Source of the DNA: CAYVVD01 sp964454975
GTDB lineage: Bacteria > Bacteroidota > Ignavibacteria > Kapaibacteriales > UBA2268
Direction of reading: 5' to 3'
Assembly (NCBI GenBank): GCA_964454975.1
Contig: CAYVVD010000034.1
Coordinates: forward strand, 1 to 20,292
DNA length: 20,292 nt
The notes beneath the pieces are model-generated. The model searched no databases. It saw nothing but the letters and a program-made list of their open reading frames with translations, and was not told where the DNA came from. Shown one piece after another: positions 1 through 6,916 of this stretch. The number at the start of each line of letters is the position of its first letter. Positions within the stretch are counted from its first letter, which is position 1. The translations under genes were made by a program, and so were the position numbers.

Positions 1-85
1 CGGCACGCAATACAACCAGGCTCTCCGGTTCGGAATAGTAGCAGATATTTGATTGCCCCCCCCTCTTATTTTTCATTTTCATACT

Positions 86-171
86 TCAACTAAGAGCAAT
101 ATCAATATCACTGCCTATGTGAGTAGTTTTTAATTCCTGGCCGACAAGTATAGTTTTCAAGCTTCTGATCT
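86..171 (-). pseudogene. Possible fragment of a minimal nucleotidyltransferase (MNT) gene
   Basis: Where similarity of the neighbouring duplicate ends, the open frame continues for 28 codons and finishes with GSDIDIALS and a TGA at 86-88. GSDIDIA resembles the Gly-Ser...Asp-x-Asp active-site strand of MNT-type nucleotidyltransferases, the antitoxin partners of HEPN proteins, but the upstream GSRA loop expected of the family is not clear. The remaining edge (1-82, minus) is an open frame from an ATG at 80-82, runs through eight consecutive G residues (plus-strand C at 56-63) and leaves the window; I do not recognise it. The assignment rests on one short motif and is weak. Confidence 0.28.
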
Positions 172-417
172 CTGAATGGAGTTGTGTAGCACCTGTATCA
201 ATTAGAATATCCTTAGCACTTTGAGATTTAAATAAACCCGTAACGGGACATAAATATGAAAGCCATACATCGCCGTTTCCGGTTTGAAAACCAACAAACC
301 AAGTTCGCTGTAAATTTCAGGGTCAATATATGAATCGTTGCCACTTGATATTTTCACAGCATTTTGAGCATTTAAGTATGCTACACTTAATAAGAAAACC
401 ATTATTAATTTTCTCAC
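172..417 (-). pseudogene. Frameshifted, truncated duplicate of the 5' end of the downstream-numbered hydrolase gene
   Basis: Starting at GTG (415-417), the first 37 codons repeat the beginning of the 414-2687 product: a signal peptide ending YLNAQ, then NAVKISSG and DSYIDPEIYS. A one-base deletion around 290-308 then shifts the frame, so the annotated-looking ORF ends at 202 with unrelated residues. In the next frame the match resumes (GFQTGNGDVWLS, then AKDILIDTGATQL), and a one-base insertion near 180 shifts it again before similarity stops at about 172. The DNA 342-400 is almost the same as 2612-2670. The start overlaps the stop of 414-2687 as GTGA, which copies the overlap style of the intact pair. 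This is a broken tandem duplicate, not a functional small protein. Confidence 0.78.
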
Positions 418-2687
418 CTCACCACCACAAATTTATCCGTATAATTTCCAATCTGAATAAAATAAAAGCCGACTGGCAGATGCGAAATATCAATTCTTAA
501 TATTGTCTGCTCCCTGAGCTTAGTCGAAGGGAGGGTCATCACACACTCGCCGAGCGCGTTGTAGATATTGATTACAGAACCTTCCGAAGGTTCGAAACCT
601 TCGGAAGGTTGTCTGATTTCAATATAATCTGAAGCGGGATTAGGGAAAAACTTAATCCTTTCTGCTTCAATCTTTGAAACATCAGTATTAGGAGAATTTT
701 CTAAAAAATATTTCCACACATCAGAATAAACATACCCACTAAAGTCTTCCATTGTTGGAGTTTCAAAATCAACTATTGGGAAATTATGACCTGTAGTGCC
801 GGGATTCAATGTCAAACTTGTAGTGAGCGAATGAGAATTTTTATATGGATAAGGTTCGGTATCTGTATCAACAGGCATTCCATATTTCAGCATACCATAA
901 TCTCTCCAAGTAATACCGATTGTATTATAAATCGGGACATCTAATGTATGAATAAATCCATAGTATTTCTCGGACGGTGTTGGTCCTTCCATTCTTATCC
1001 AGTCAGCAGTTTGCCCTGCAACCCAATCAGTTGCTGCAAACATAATTACTTTATCTACTTTGAAATACTTTGAACCAAAACCGGCATGACCACCACCTTG
1101 AGAATGTCCGGCTGTTACAACTTTATCCCAATTAATTTTATCATTTTTCAAGAATTGCGACCAATTTTCATCAGGATAATGTTCATGCAAATACGATAGC
1201 AATCTTGTTAATCTGTTGATTATGGAATTTGGATAGGTGATATTTATATTATCATGTTTGTCATCACCGAACCAAATCTCGTATCTTGCCCTGTGATGGC
1301 AAGTTGTATCTTTTGTTTGAGGACAAATATCAATATTAATTGATTCATTGTTTTCATAAGATAAATTAATTACATGATAACCTTTTTCTGTGGCAGTTTG
1401 AGCAAATTTCAAATAATCGAATGGACGAGCATTTGTACCTGGGAAAAAAAGTAATAGTTTATTTAATTTTGGTTTCGAATTATCCAATAGTACATAATGA
1501 GGCTCATTATGCCCATCAATACTTACATCGGTTGTTTTTGGTTCAATAATTTTAGATGATAAATTATCCTGATTTAATGTTACCAATCCTGTTGAAGCTC
1601 TGTAAATATCAAACTTATTATTGATAATAACATTATAATAAATATAAACTTCATTTTGTGCAATGTAAGATTCTGGATCGCTTCTAATTACATCACCTAA
1701 TCCGTCATCAATTTTCCTTTGGTATGTTGAATTTTTACCATCTTGGATATTAAATATCCACACTTCAGCTTTGGAATATGCATTTGCAACTTCTTTAATT
1801 ACAATGCTTATATAAGATTTTCCGCCAGCTACAAATGGTTCCGGTGAACCGAAATAATCATATTTTGCAGAATCAGGAACAGAAATTTCCTTTACAAGTT
1901 CCCAGAATTCTTTTCCGGTATCTTTGTAAATACCCAATTTAGTATCGTTTTCCATCATCACAAGAACTACAAGTTCATTGTCGTACTCCGGTGCAAACCA
2001 ACCATAGCTATATGTCTTGATTCTCGGATCATTTGTAATTTGTTTTTCGGATTTTGTATCAGCGTCATAAAGAAAAAGTTGTCCGGCGAGCTCGCCTGTT
2101 TGCTTGATATAAAAGAATTTCTGTGTGCCGTCAATCCACCTTACTCCTCTATCAAGTGAATCAACAACGGTTTCATCTATTGGATTTTTAGAATCTGTCC
2201 ATGTGAGTAAACCTTTTTCGAGTGTAGGTCCTTTTGAATAAATCAATTTAATTGTATTGGCATTATTATCTTTAGTTGCAAGAGCAGATAATCTCGGTAC
2301 ATTTCCGGATGTCAAAGGCGTTTTGGTAACTATTCCTTCATTGACTTTGGCTCTCCAAACTTGAGGAGTTAATCCATTCTTTTTAACATAAAACATTGCC
2401 CAGCCATTTTTATCAAATCCAAATTCTGGACCGTTGAAACTCTGAATAAGTTGAGTAGCGCCTGTATCAATTAATATATCTTTACCTGTTTTGCTTACGA
2501 ACAAGCCGGTAATAGGGTCAATCTCAGAGAGCCAAACATCACCTGAAGCTGTTTGAAAAGCAATTTTATTCTCTTTGCTATATATTTCAGGGTCAATATA
2601 CGAATCACTGCCACTTGATATTTTCACAGCATTTTGAGCATTTAAGTATGCTACACTTAATAAGAAAACCAATAATATTTTCATCAT
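414..2687 (-). CDS. Secreted beta-propeller plus alpha/beta hydrolase with T9SS sorting domain
   Basis: The 757-residue product has a signal peptide (1-17), a repetitive WD40/TolB-like region (about 20-380) with motifs such as DVWLSEID and EVWIFNI, an alpha/beta hydrolase domain (about 400-665), and a type A sorting domain (about 679-757) beginning FFPNPASDYIEI and ending KFVVVR. The nucleophile elbow is G527-H-S529-Q-G531 followed by GGH, resembling BPSS1187-type hydrolases. H634 is a candidate catalytic histidine. LLLFFPGTN (about 411-419) may form the oxyanion strand. The substrate is unknown; an esterase or serine-hydrolase role outside the cell fits. Its ATG overlaps the stop of the GH26-like gene (ATGA, 2684-2687), so the two are probably translationally coupled. 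A 33-base palindrome is embedded in frame in the sorting domain. Confidence 0.85.
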   Translation of the reverse strand: MMKILLVFLLSVAYLNAQNAVKISSGSDSYIDPEIYSKENKIAFQTASGDVWLSEIDPITGLFVSKTGKDILIDTGATQLIQSFNGPEFGFDKNGWAMFYVKKNGLTPQVWRAKVNEGIVTKTPLTSGNVPRLSALATKDNNANTIKLIYSKGPTLEKGLLTWTDSKNPIDETVVDSLDRGVRWIDGTQKFFYIKQTGELAGQLFLYDADTKSEKQITNDPRIKTYSYGWFAPEYDNELVVLVMMENDTKLGIYKDTGKEFWELVKEISVPDSAKYDYFGSPEPFVAGGKSYISIVIKEVANAYSKAEVWIFNIQDGKNSTYQRKIDDGLGDVIRSDPESYIAQNEVYIYYNVIINNKFDIYRASTGLVTLNQDNLSSKIIEPKTTDVSIDGHNEPHYVLLDNSKPKLNKLLLFFPGTNARPFDYLKFAQTATEKGYHVINLSYENNESINIDICPQTKDTTCHHRARYEIWFGDDKHDNINITYPNSIINRLTRLLSYLHEHYPDENWSQFLKNDKINWDKVVTAGHSQGGGHAGFGSKYFKVDKVIMFAATDWVAGQTADWIRMEGPTPSEKYYGFIHTLDVPIYNTIGITWRDYGMLKYGMPVDTDTEPYPYKNSHSLTTSLTLNPGTTGHNFPIVDFETPTMEDFSGYVYSDVWKYFLENSPNTDVSKIEAERIKFFPNPASDYIEIRQPSEGFEPSEGSVINIYNALGECVMTLPSTKLREQTILRIDISHLPVGFYFIQIGNYTDKFVVVR
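475..563. repeat. Near-identical sorting-domain coding segment, copy 1
   Basis: These 89 bases match 2745-2833 at a constant offset of 2270 with four mismatches (positions 520, 546, 549 and 558). The segment encodes YNALGECVMTLPST and LREQTILRIDISHLPVG, while the flanking bodies of the two proteins are unrelated. This points to module duplication or gene conversion confined to the T9SS tail. Confidence 0.85.
510..533. repeat. Dispersed repeat, copy 1, in frame in a sorting domain
   Basis: CTCCCT and AGGGAG are 6-base inverted ends around CTGAGC/TAGTCGA-type sequence. On the minus strand it encodes LPSTKLREQ of the T9SS domain. A near-identical copy sits at 2780-2803 in the neighbouring gene at the equivalent protein position. 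From memory, similar TTCGACTACGCTCAGG-type sequences recur in many environmental Bacteroidota assemblies; I cannot check this here. Confidence 0.5.
578..610. repeat. 33-base perfect hairpin embedded in frame in the T9SS domain
   Basis: AACCTTCCGAAGGT (578-591) is the exact inverse complement of 597-610, with a five-base TCGAA loop. It is 11 codons long and, on the minus strand, encodes most of QPSEGFEPSEGS, inserted between the conserved blocks DYIEI and INIYNALGE of the sorting domain. The paralogous gene carries a different palindrome at exactly this place (2858-2881). The position and in-frame length suggest a mobile palindrome tolerated in a surface turn. Confidence 0.88.
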
Positions 2688-5600
2688 CTCACCACCAAAA
2701 AATTTTCTGAATAATTTCCTATTTGAATGAAATACACTCCAACGGGCAGATGCGAAATATCAATTCTTAATATTGTCTGCTCCCTGAGCGTAGTCGAAGG
2801 GAGGGTCATCACACATTCACCGAGCGCATTGTATATTTTGATTTCATCATTTACCTGAACAAGGGGTTGCAACTCCTTGTTAAATAAAGAGATTTCAATA
2901 TAATCCGAAGCAGGATTGGGGAAGATAAAAATTGGCTCATTTGGGATAGCGATTTCCTCGACATTAACCTGAGATAAAGGCAAATGTATATATTTCGTTT
3001 TTTTCATCTCTTCAACATATTTTCCGACTATGTAATGGCTGTTTTCTATTCTGGCGTCGCCCCAACCGGGATAAGCATGCTCGGGCCAATTGGCGTTAAT
3101 ATAGCAGAATCCTTTTATTTCCGTATGAGCAGAAATGAACTCCCAGAATTTAGCAAACCAATCATTCCAATCATTTATTCCATCTTGATTATCACTACTA
3201 ATATTTATTCCTTTTGCGGATGTCTCGCTGAGGAATACCGGTTTTTGCTTCATTCTTGCCATTGCAAGGAATCGTTCCGATTTTCCTTTCTTTGTTATTC
3301 CTCTTCTGTCAGTATCTGGTAGAGATTGGTCGAAATGTTCTGAGTCGAACACATCAAGCCCAAACCAATCAACATATTCATCGCCGGGATACCATAATGC
3401 TCCCTTGGCATCAACCGAATCGAAATCGTTGGCAGCATCAGGTTCATAGCACCAATTTGTCGCAATGGAATCTCTAAAACCTTTTGCTGCAAATATATCA
3501 ACAATTTTTCTGAACATAGTTACATATAAGTAAGGACGATAGCCGTTCCAGTCTCCGTTGAACTCCCCGCCAATGCGAAGGAACATCCTCTTGCCATAAT
3601 TACTCGATAGAGCGGCTATGCTGTCTATTATCCAATCATATTCATCCGATACAGAAATAATGCTGTCTGTGGCAACATTGCTAACCAGGAACAAGCTCAA
3701 TTCGGGAATGAAGCCGATTGAATCGGCATCTTTGAAAAAGTCGGATAGTTCTTTAAGTGATTTTTCAGGTCCGCGGGTGCCGGGAATGCTAAAAAATAAT
3801 CCTCGCACTGCCGGTTGGATAGTAACATTATTAAGCGCATTCAAATAATCATCAACGGAGCCACCAAAAGTCATTGTCTGAACCCCGTGATAGACAAGTC
3901 CATCCTCAGGTTCAAGCAGAGCCGGCTCTTTTTGGGGCTCTTCGCCGTTAATTCTCTTTATTGCTTCCAGTGTGATATTCGTCATTGTGAAATTTTCATT
4001 CTCCGGAAGCCACTTATCGGGCAACTGATACCACGATTGTATCCAATAACCATCGGGAATGCCTGCTTCCTGATGGTACAGATCAATAAGCTCCAATGTC
4101 TGCTCCGCATATCCTTGTGCAGTTCTCCCGCCGTTAGTATTGAAAATCATATTGACTTTCATTCCCATATCTTTGGCGCTGTCGGCAAGCTCTTGCATTC
4201 TCTGCATCCAGTCAATACCTTGAATCAGCCCCGGCTGGTTCGTTTGCGCCTTGCCTGTGGCATAGTCGTAGGGATTATCAATAGTCAAGGCGTCTATTGT
4301 CAAGCCCGTTTCGGCAGATTTTCGTTTGACGGCTTCCAATACATCTTCGTAATGCCCATAGCCGCTTTCTTCCCCACTGATTTTAAAATATGCTGGCGTA
4401 TTGCCCCAAGCCCAGTTCGGAAAATTTGTAAGCAGGTTCAGTTCAATGCCCGGAATAGAATCCTTCCACCATTTAACAACTTCAAAAAGCTCATCTACAG
4501 CGCTTTCGACAGTATGATAATCAGATTTCACATTGTTCGGGAATAGCATTCTTCTTATCGGACCATCGAAATCGAGAATGTCAATATTCCTGTTCGGGTC
4601 TATTTCTTTAATAAGTTTGATAAACTCCTGCAAATTTGACCAATCCTGCTGAAATGACGCTTCCCCCGCCATGCTTCCTTTGGCGGCGTGCCAATCCAAA
4701 AGCCCGCCTAATTCAACAGCTATCTTTATATCCTTATTAATTAAGGCAGAAACAAATAGCTTAACTGTATCTCTGTTCAATCTCGGCAGAGCCGTTAAGT
4801 CAACATTTCCGATATAGAATTTATAAATATCAATATTATTATAAACAAAATTCCAATTCGAAGTATCGGCGAGTTCCCAAGGTTTGCCCCAACACATTGC
4901 CACCTTCGGCTCGTTGACATTTTTGACTTCGCTTTCGAATCTTGAAAGGAAATCGTCCAAAGAGCCTTTGGCAAGATAAAAGCGGCTCGTTACAGTCTTT
5001 TCGCCGCCTCGGGGAATATCGCCGAAATCCGTTGCCGAATGAATGCAGCAGCGGTCGAGGTTGTCGAAAAGGAAAATCGCCGTCGGGCTGGTTGCCGCCA
5101 TATAAGAGCCGCCGTCTCCCGACATTGTGACAATATAGGAATCGTCAGTCCGGTCGGGGCTTATTGCGCCGAAGCCATTGACAAAAGAAGATACGTTCTT
5201 ATAATCTTCATGCAGATAGAACTGCACTGTCTTCATCTGGCCGGTGTTGATGCGGGATGTGCCGTCCACGCGGAACGGCTTGCCGTTCTTGGACATATAA
5301 GTGCGCTCAAGTGTCCAGTCCTGGAATTGCGGCGCATTTACCGGGTTGAGACAGTTGAAAGAAAAGACATTAGTCCAATTATCACGGCTGATGTTTTTAA
5401 TTGTCATTTCCAAATCGACATAATCTTTACCTGGTATCAACTTCAAAGAATATTCGATTTTCTTCGGGCTCGTCCACGTGTGGTTTACGATACCATCTTT
5501 ATCAGGTCCGCTCCAAGAGATAGTTACTTCGGGGAAGTTCAGAATCATACCTTCGGACGAGCCGATAGTTTCCGGCACGCCAAGCGCAAAAGTCTGTCTG

Positions 5601-5725
5601 TTCAACTCGTTCACCTGCACTGCGCAAATCATATTGCCTTGCACCGGCTTTAGTGTAATATTCTGCGAAAAAGAAACGCTTGATAAAAAAGCAAAAAATA
5701 AAATTGGTGCTAAGTATTTATTCAT
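2684..5725 (-). CDS. Large secreted GH26-like glycosidase with T9SS sorting domain
   Basis: The 1013-residue product has a signal peptide (1-20), an N-terminal beta-rich region (about 25-270), a central region resembling a TIM-barrel glycosidase (about 275-600, with DIDILDFDGP and TIDALTIDNPYD), and a GH26-like domain (about 610-915). In the last, FLRIGGEFNG places the putative acid/base at E721, and PVFLSETSAKG places the nucleophile at E834; WCYEPDAANDFDSVD and VDWFGLDVFD also fit GH26. The sorting domain covers about 933-1013. GH26 enzymes usually cleave beta-mannans or related beta-glycans, but the substrate here cannot be read from sequence. GGAGAAAAA stands just before the ATG and supports this start. 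The stop overlaps the next gene by ATGA. Confidence 0.82.
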   Translation of the reverse strand: MNKYLAPILFFAFLSSVSFSQNITLKPVQGNMICAVQVNELNRQTFALGVPETIGSSEGMILNFPEVTISWSGPDKDGIVNHTWTSPKKIEYSLKLIPGKDYVDLEMTIKNISRDNWTNVFSFNCLNPVNAPQFQDWTLERTYMSKNGKPFRVDGTSRINTGQMKTVQFYLHEDYKNVSSFVNGFGAISPDRTDDSYIVTMSGDGGSYMAATSPTAIFLFDNLDRCCIHSATDFGDIPRGGEKTVTSRFYLAKGSLDDFLSRFESEVKNVNEPKVAMCWGKPWELADTSNWNFVYNNIDIYKFYIGNVDLTALPRLNRDTVKLFVSALINKDIKIAVELGGLLDWHAAKGSMAGEASFQQDWSNLQEFIKLIKEIDPNRNIDILDFDGPIRRMLFPNNVKSDYHTVESAVDELFEVVKWWKDSIPGIELNLLTNFPNWAWGNTPAYFKISGEESGYGHYEDVLEAVKRKSAETGLTIDALTIDNPYDYATGKAQTNQPGLIQGIDWMQRMQELADSAKDMGMKVNMIFNTNGGRTAQGYAEQTLELIDLYHQEAGIPDGYWIQSWYQLPDKWLPENENFTMTNITLEAIKRINGEEPQKEPALLEPEDGLVYHGVQTMTFGGSVDDYLNALNNVTIQPAVRGLFFSIPGTRGPEKSLKELSDFFKDADSIGFIPELSLFLVSNVATDSIISVSDEYDWIIDSIAALSSNYGKRMFLRIGGEFNGDWNGYRPYLYVTMFRKIVDIFAAKGFRDSIATNWCYEPDAANDFDSVDAKGALWYPGDEYVDWFGLDVFDSEHFDQSLPDTDRRGITKKGKSERFLAMARMKQKPVFLSETSAKGINISSDNQDGINDWNDWFAKFWEFISAHTEIKGFCYINANWPEHAYPGWGDARIENSHYIVGKYVEEMKKTKYIHLPLSQVNVEEIAIPNEPIFIFPNPASDYIEISLFNKELQPLVQVNDEIKIYNALGECVMTLPSTTLREQTILRIDISHLPVGVYFIQIGNYSENFLVVR
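2745..2833. repeat. Near-identical sorting-domain coding segment, copy 2
   Basis: Mate of 475-563 (four mismatches in 89 bases). It encodes the tail of the GH26-like protein's sorting domain, including YNALGECVMTLPST and the DISHLPVG stretch. Confidence 0.85.
2780..2803. repeat. Dispersed repeat, copy 2, in frame in a sorting domain
   Basis: Same element as 510-533, differing at one base (G at 2790). It encodes LPSTTLREQ in the GH26-like protein. CTCCCT/AGGGAG form the inverted ends. Confidence 0.5.
2858..2881. repeat. 24-base near-perfect palindrome embedded in frame in the T9SS domain
   Basis: AACAAGGGGTTG (2858-2869) pairs with CAACTCCTTGTT (2870-2881) with a single mismatch. The element is exactly eight codons and is read on the minus strand as NKELQPLV, between DYIEI and IKIYNALGE. 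It is unrelated in sequence to the 33-base palindrome that occupies the same protein position in the neighbouring gene. Confidence 0.85.
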
Positions 5726-5771
5726 TTTTTCTCCACAATAACGTTTTTTACAATATCATTATTAATACACA

Positions 5772-5801
5772 TTAATAAGTTAAATGTTGCAAAAAAGTCA
5801 A
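5772..5801 (-). promoter_or_regulatory. Candidate promoter for the GH26-like gene
   Basis: On the minus strand TTGACT (5796-5801) is followed after 18 bases by TATTAA (5772-5777), a fair sigma-70-like pair 47 bases before the start codon. No clear TAnnTTTG element is present here. The surrounding space 5726-5948 is A+T-rich and contains no gene I can support. Confidence 0.28.
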
Positions 5802-5948
5802 ATAATGATTCTTAAGCACAAAACAGCAAATTTAAGAATATCGCTCTTTATGATTTATTTTCTGAATAGTCATGCCCACCTGTTGTGCATGAGTTTAAGC
5901 AGGTTGTTTGTGGTGAGTAAGAATTAAACCAAATCTATTAGTAAGCTA

Positions 5949-6131
5949 TCACCTCACCACCACAAATTTCTCTGAATAATCTCCAATTTGAATGAAATAT
6001 AAGCCTGCGGGCAAACGCGAAATATCAATATTGTTATTGAAGATATTCAAATTCGAAGTTTCAGAGCCAATCGCCCGCAAACACCGGCGATAAGCTATAC
6101 CGATTGGTATAGCCACTGACTCCATTTTCAA
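5949..6131 (-). pseudogene. Solo T9SS sorting-domain remnant
   Basis: Starting at TTG (6131) or ATG (6125), about 60 codons are open. The last 35 (SNLNIFNNNIDISRLPAG, then YFIQIGDYSEKFVVVR) are the C-terminal half of a type A sorting domain. There is no signal peptide or passenger domain; the first 24 codons are made of the nested hairpins at 6067-6113. It overlaps the stop of the methyltransferase gene (6128-6131). With no export signal it cannot work as a cargo protein, so I read it as the tail left after loss or rearrangement of a cargo gene. DNA identity to the other two tails is lower, so it is an older copy. Confidence 0.65.
6067..6113. repeat. Nested inverted repeats next to the sorting-domain remnant
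   Basis: GCTATACC (6094-6101) and GGTATAGC (6106-6113) form a perfect 8-base stem with a GATT loop. CCAATCG (6067-6073) also pairs with CGATTGG (6101-6107), enclosing TCGCC (6071-6075) and GGCGA (6086-6090). The stems are mutually exclusive in part, giving two alternative folds. They read in frame as part of AIPIGIAYRRCLRAIG just before the domain remnant. Confidence 0.6.
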
Positions 6132-6772
6132 CTTTTATATGTGATCAGATTATTTGCAACTTCTAGGGATGAAAACTTGAATAAGTCTTTAATTTTTTCT
6201 AGAGTTTTGTGTTGATAGAAAAAAACATGAGTTTCATCGTTTTTGTAATACCAGTTATCAAAATTTATTTCACTTGTATAAATATTTGTCATGCAATACA
6301 AATGTCCATTTGGCTTTAGAAGACTTTTCAACAAGGAAAATTCTCCGGCCGGAAAATGAAAATGTTCAATTACTTCACAGCACACTATATAATCGTATTT
6401 GACCTGTAACGCCTTGGTGTCATTGATAAAAAATGGGTCAAACAGGTTTAATTTATATCCATTTTCTCGAAGAACTTCGGATATAACCGGGCCTGTCCCC
6501 GCACCAAAATCAAGACCTAAACTTTTCTTTGAAAAGTTGCTTTGAACAGCACTTGTTATTGGATAAACGAAATTTCGATATCTCATGTCTGTAACATCGT
6601 TGTTATGTTCTTCATATCTTTTCTTTTCTTCTTCCGGAGTAGGCAAGAAATTTCTTGCTTTGAATATTCCAAAACACTCAGTGCAACGAAGAAAAATGTT
6701 TTGATAAAAAATTTCCTTAGGAGCATTGCATAAAGGGCAACACTCATTTGAGTTATTTCGCACAGTTGACAC
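6128..6772 (-). CDS. Zinc-ribbon class I SAM-dependent methyltransferase
   Basis: The 214-residue product opens with a Cys4 ribbon (C12-P-L-C15 and C30-T-E-C33) and continues as a Rossmann methyltransferase of the Methyltransf_23 type: motif I DFGAGTGP (88-95) for SAM, VCCEVIEHFHFP (about 130-141) as the post-motif II segment, and LLKPNGHLYCMTN as the strand leading to motif III. Small proteins of this type often sit in polysaccharide or surface-glycan loci and methylate sugars or lipids, but nothing here fixes the acceptor. The start is GTG at 6770-6772, the farthest available before an in-frame TGA; no strong ribosome-binding site is visible, so GTG at 6761-6763 is possible. Confidence 0.8.
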   Translation of the reverse strand: MSTVRNNSNECCPLCNAPKEIFYQNIFLRCTECFGIFKARNFLPTPEEEKKRYEEHNNDVTDMRYRNFVYPITSAVQSNFSKKSLGLDFGAGTGPVISEVLRENGYKLNLFDPFFINDTKALQVKYDYIVCCEVIEHFHFPAGEFSLLKSLLKPNGHLYCMTNIYTSEINFDNWYYKNDETHVFFYQHKTLEKIKDLFKFSSLEVANNLITYKS

Positions 6773-6916
6773 AGTATAAATTCTCAGGTCTGATTATAAT
6801 TCTCCAAAACGGAAATTGTTTATGACATTTCAGGTATATTCCAAACACCTTATCACCAAATTTAGAAAGCACTTTTCTCAGATTGATCTCTTCTATTTTT
6901 ATTGTTATTTATTCAC

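Noticed and set aside
56..63. Eight-base homopolymer as a phase-variation switch
   Set aside because: The frame it lies in is unrecognised and leaves the window, and such runs are also common sequencing errors.
3815..4546. 243-codon plus-strand open frame opposite the GH26-like gene
   Set aside because: It is antisense to a gene with signal peptide, catalytic motifs and sorting domain, and its translation has no recognisable domain. It is a shadow frame.
5039..5653. 204-codon plus-strand open frame opposite the same gene's 5' part
   Set aside because: Antisense to a well-supported coding region, no ribosome-binding site noted, and no domain seen.
6753..6880. Short minus-strand frame ending RPENLYCVNCAK just before the methyltransferase
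   Set aside because: It has no ATG, no ribosome-binding site and no recognised domain; it overlaps the start of the better supported methyltransferase.
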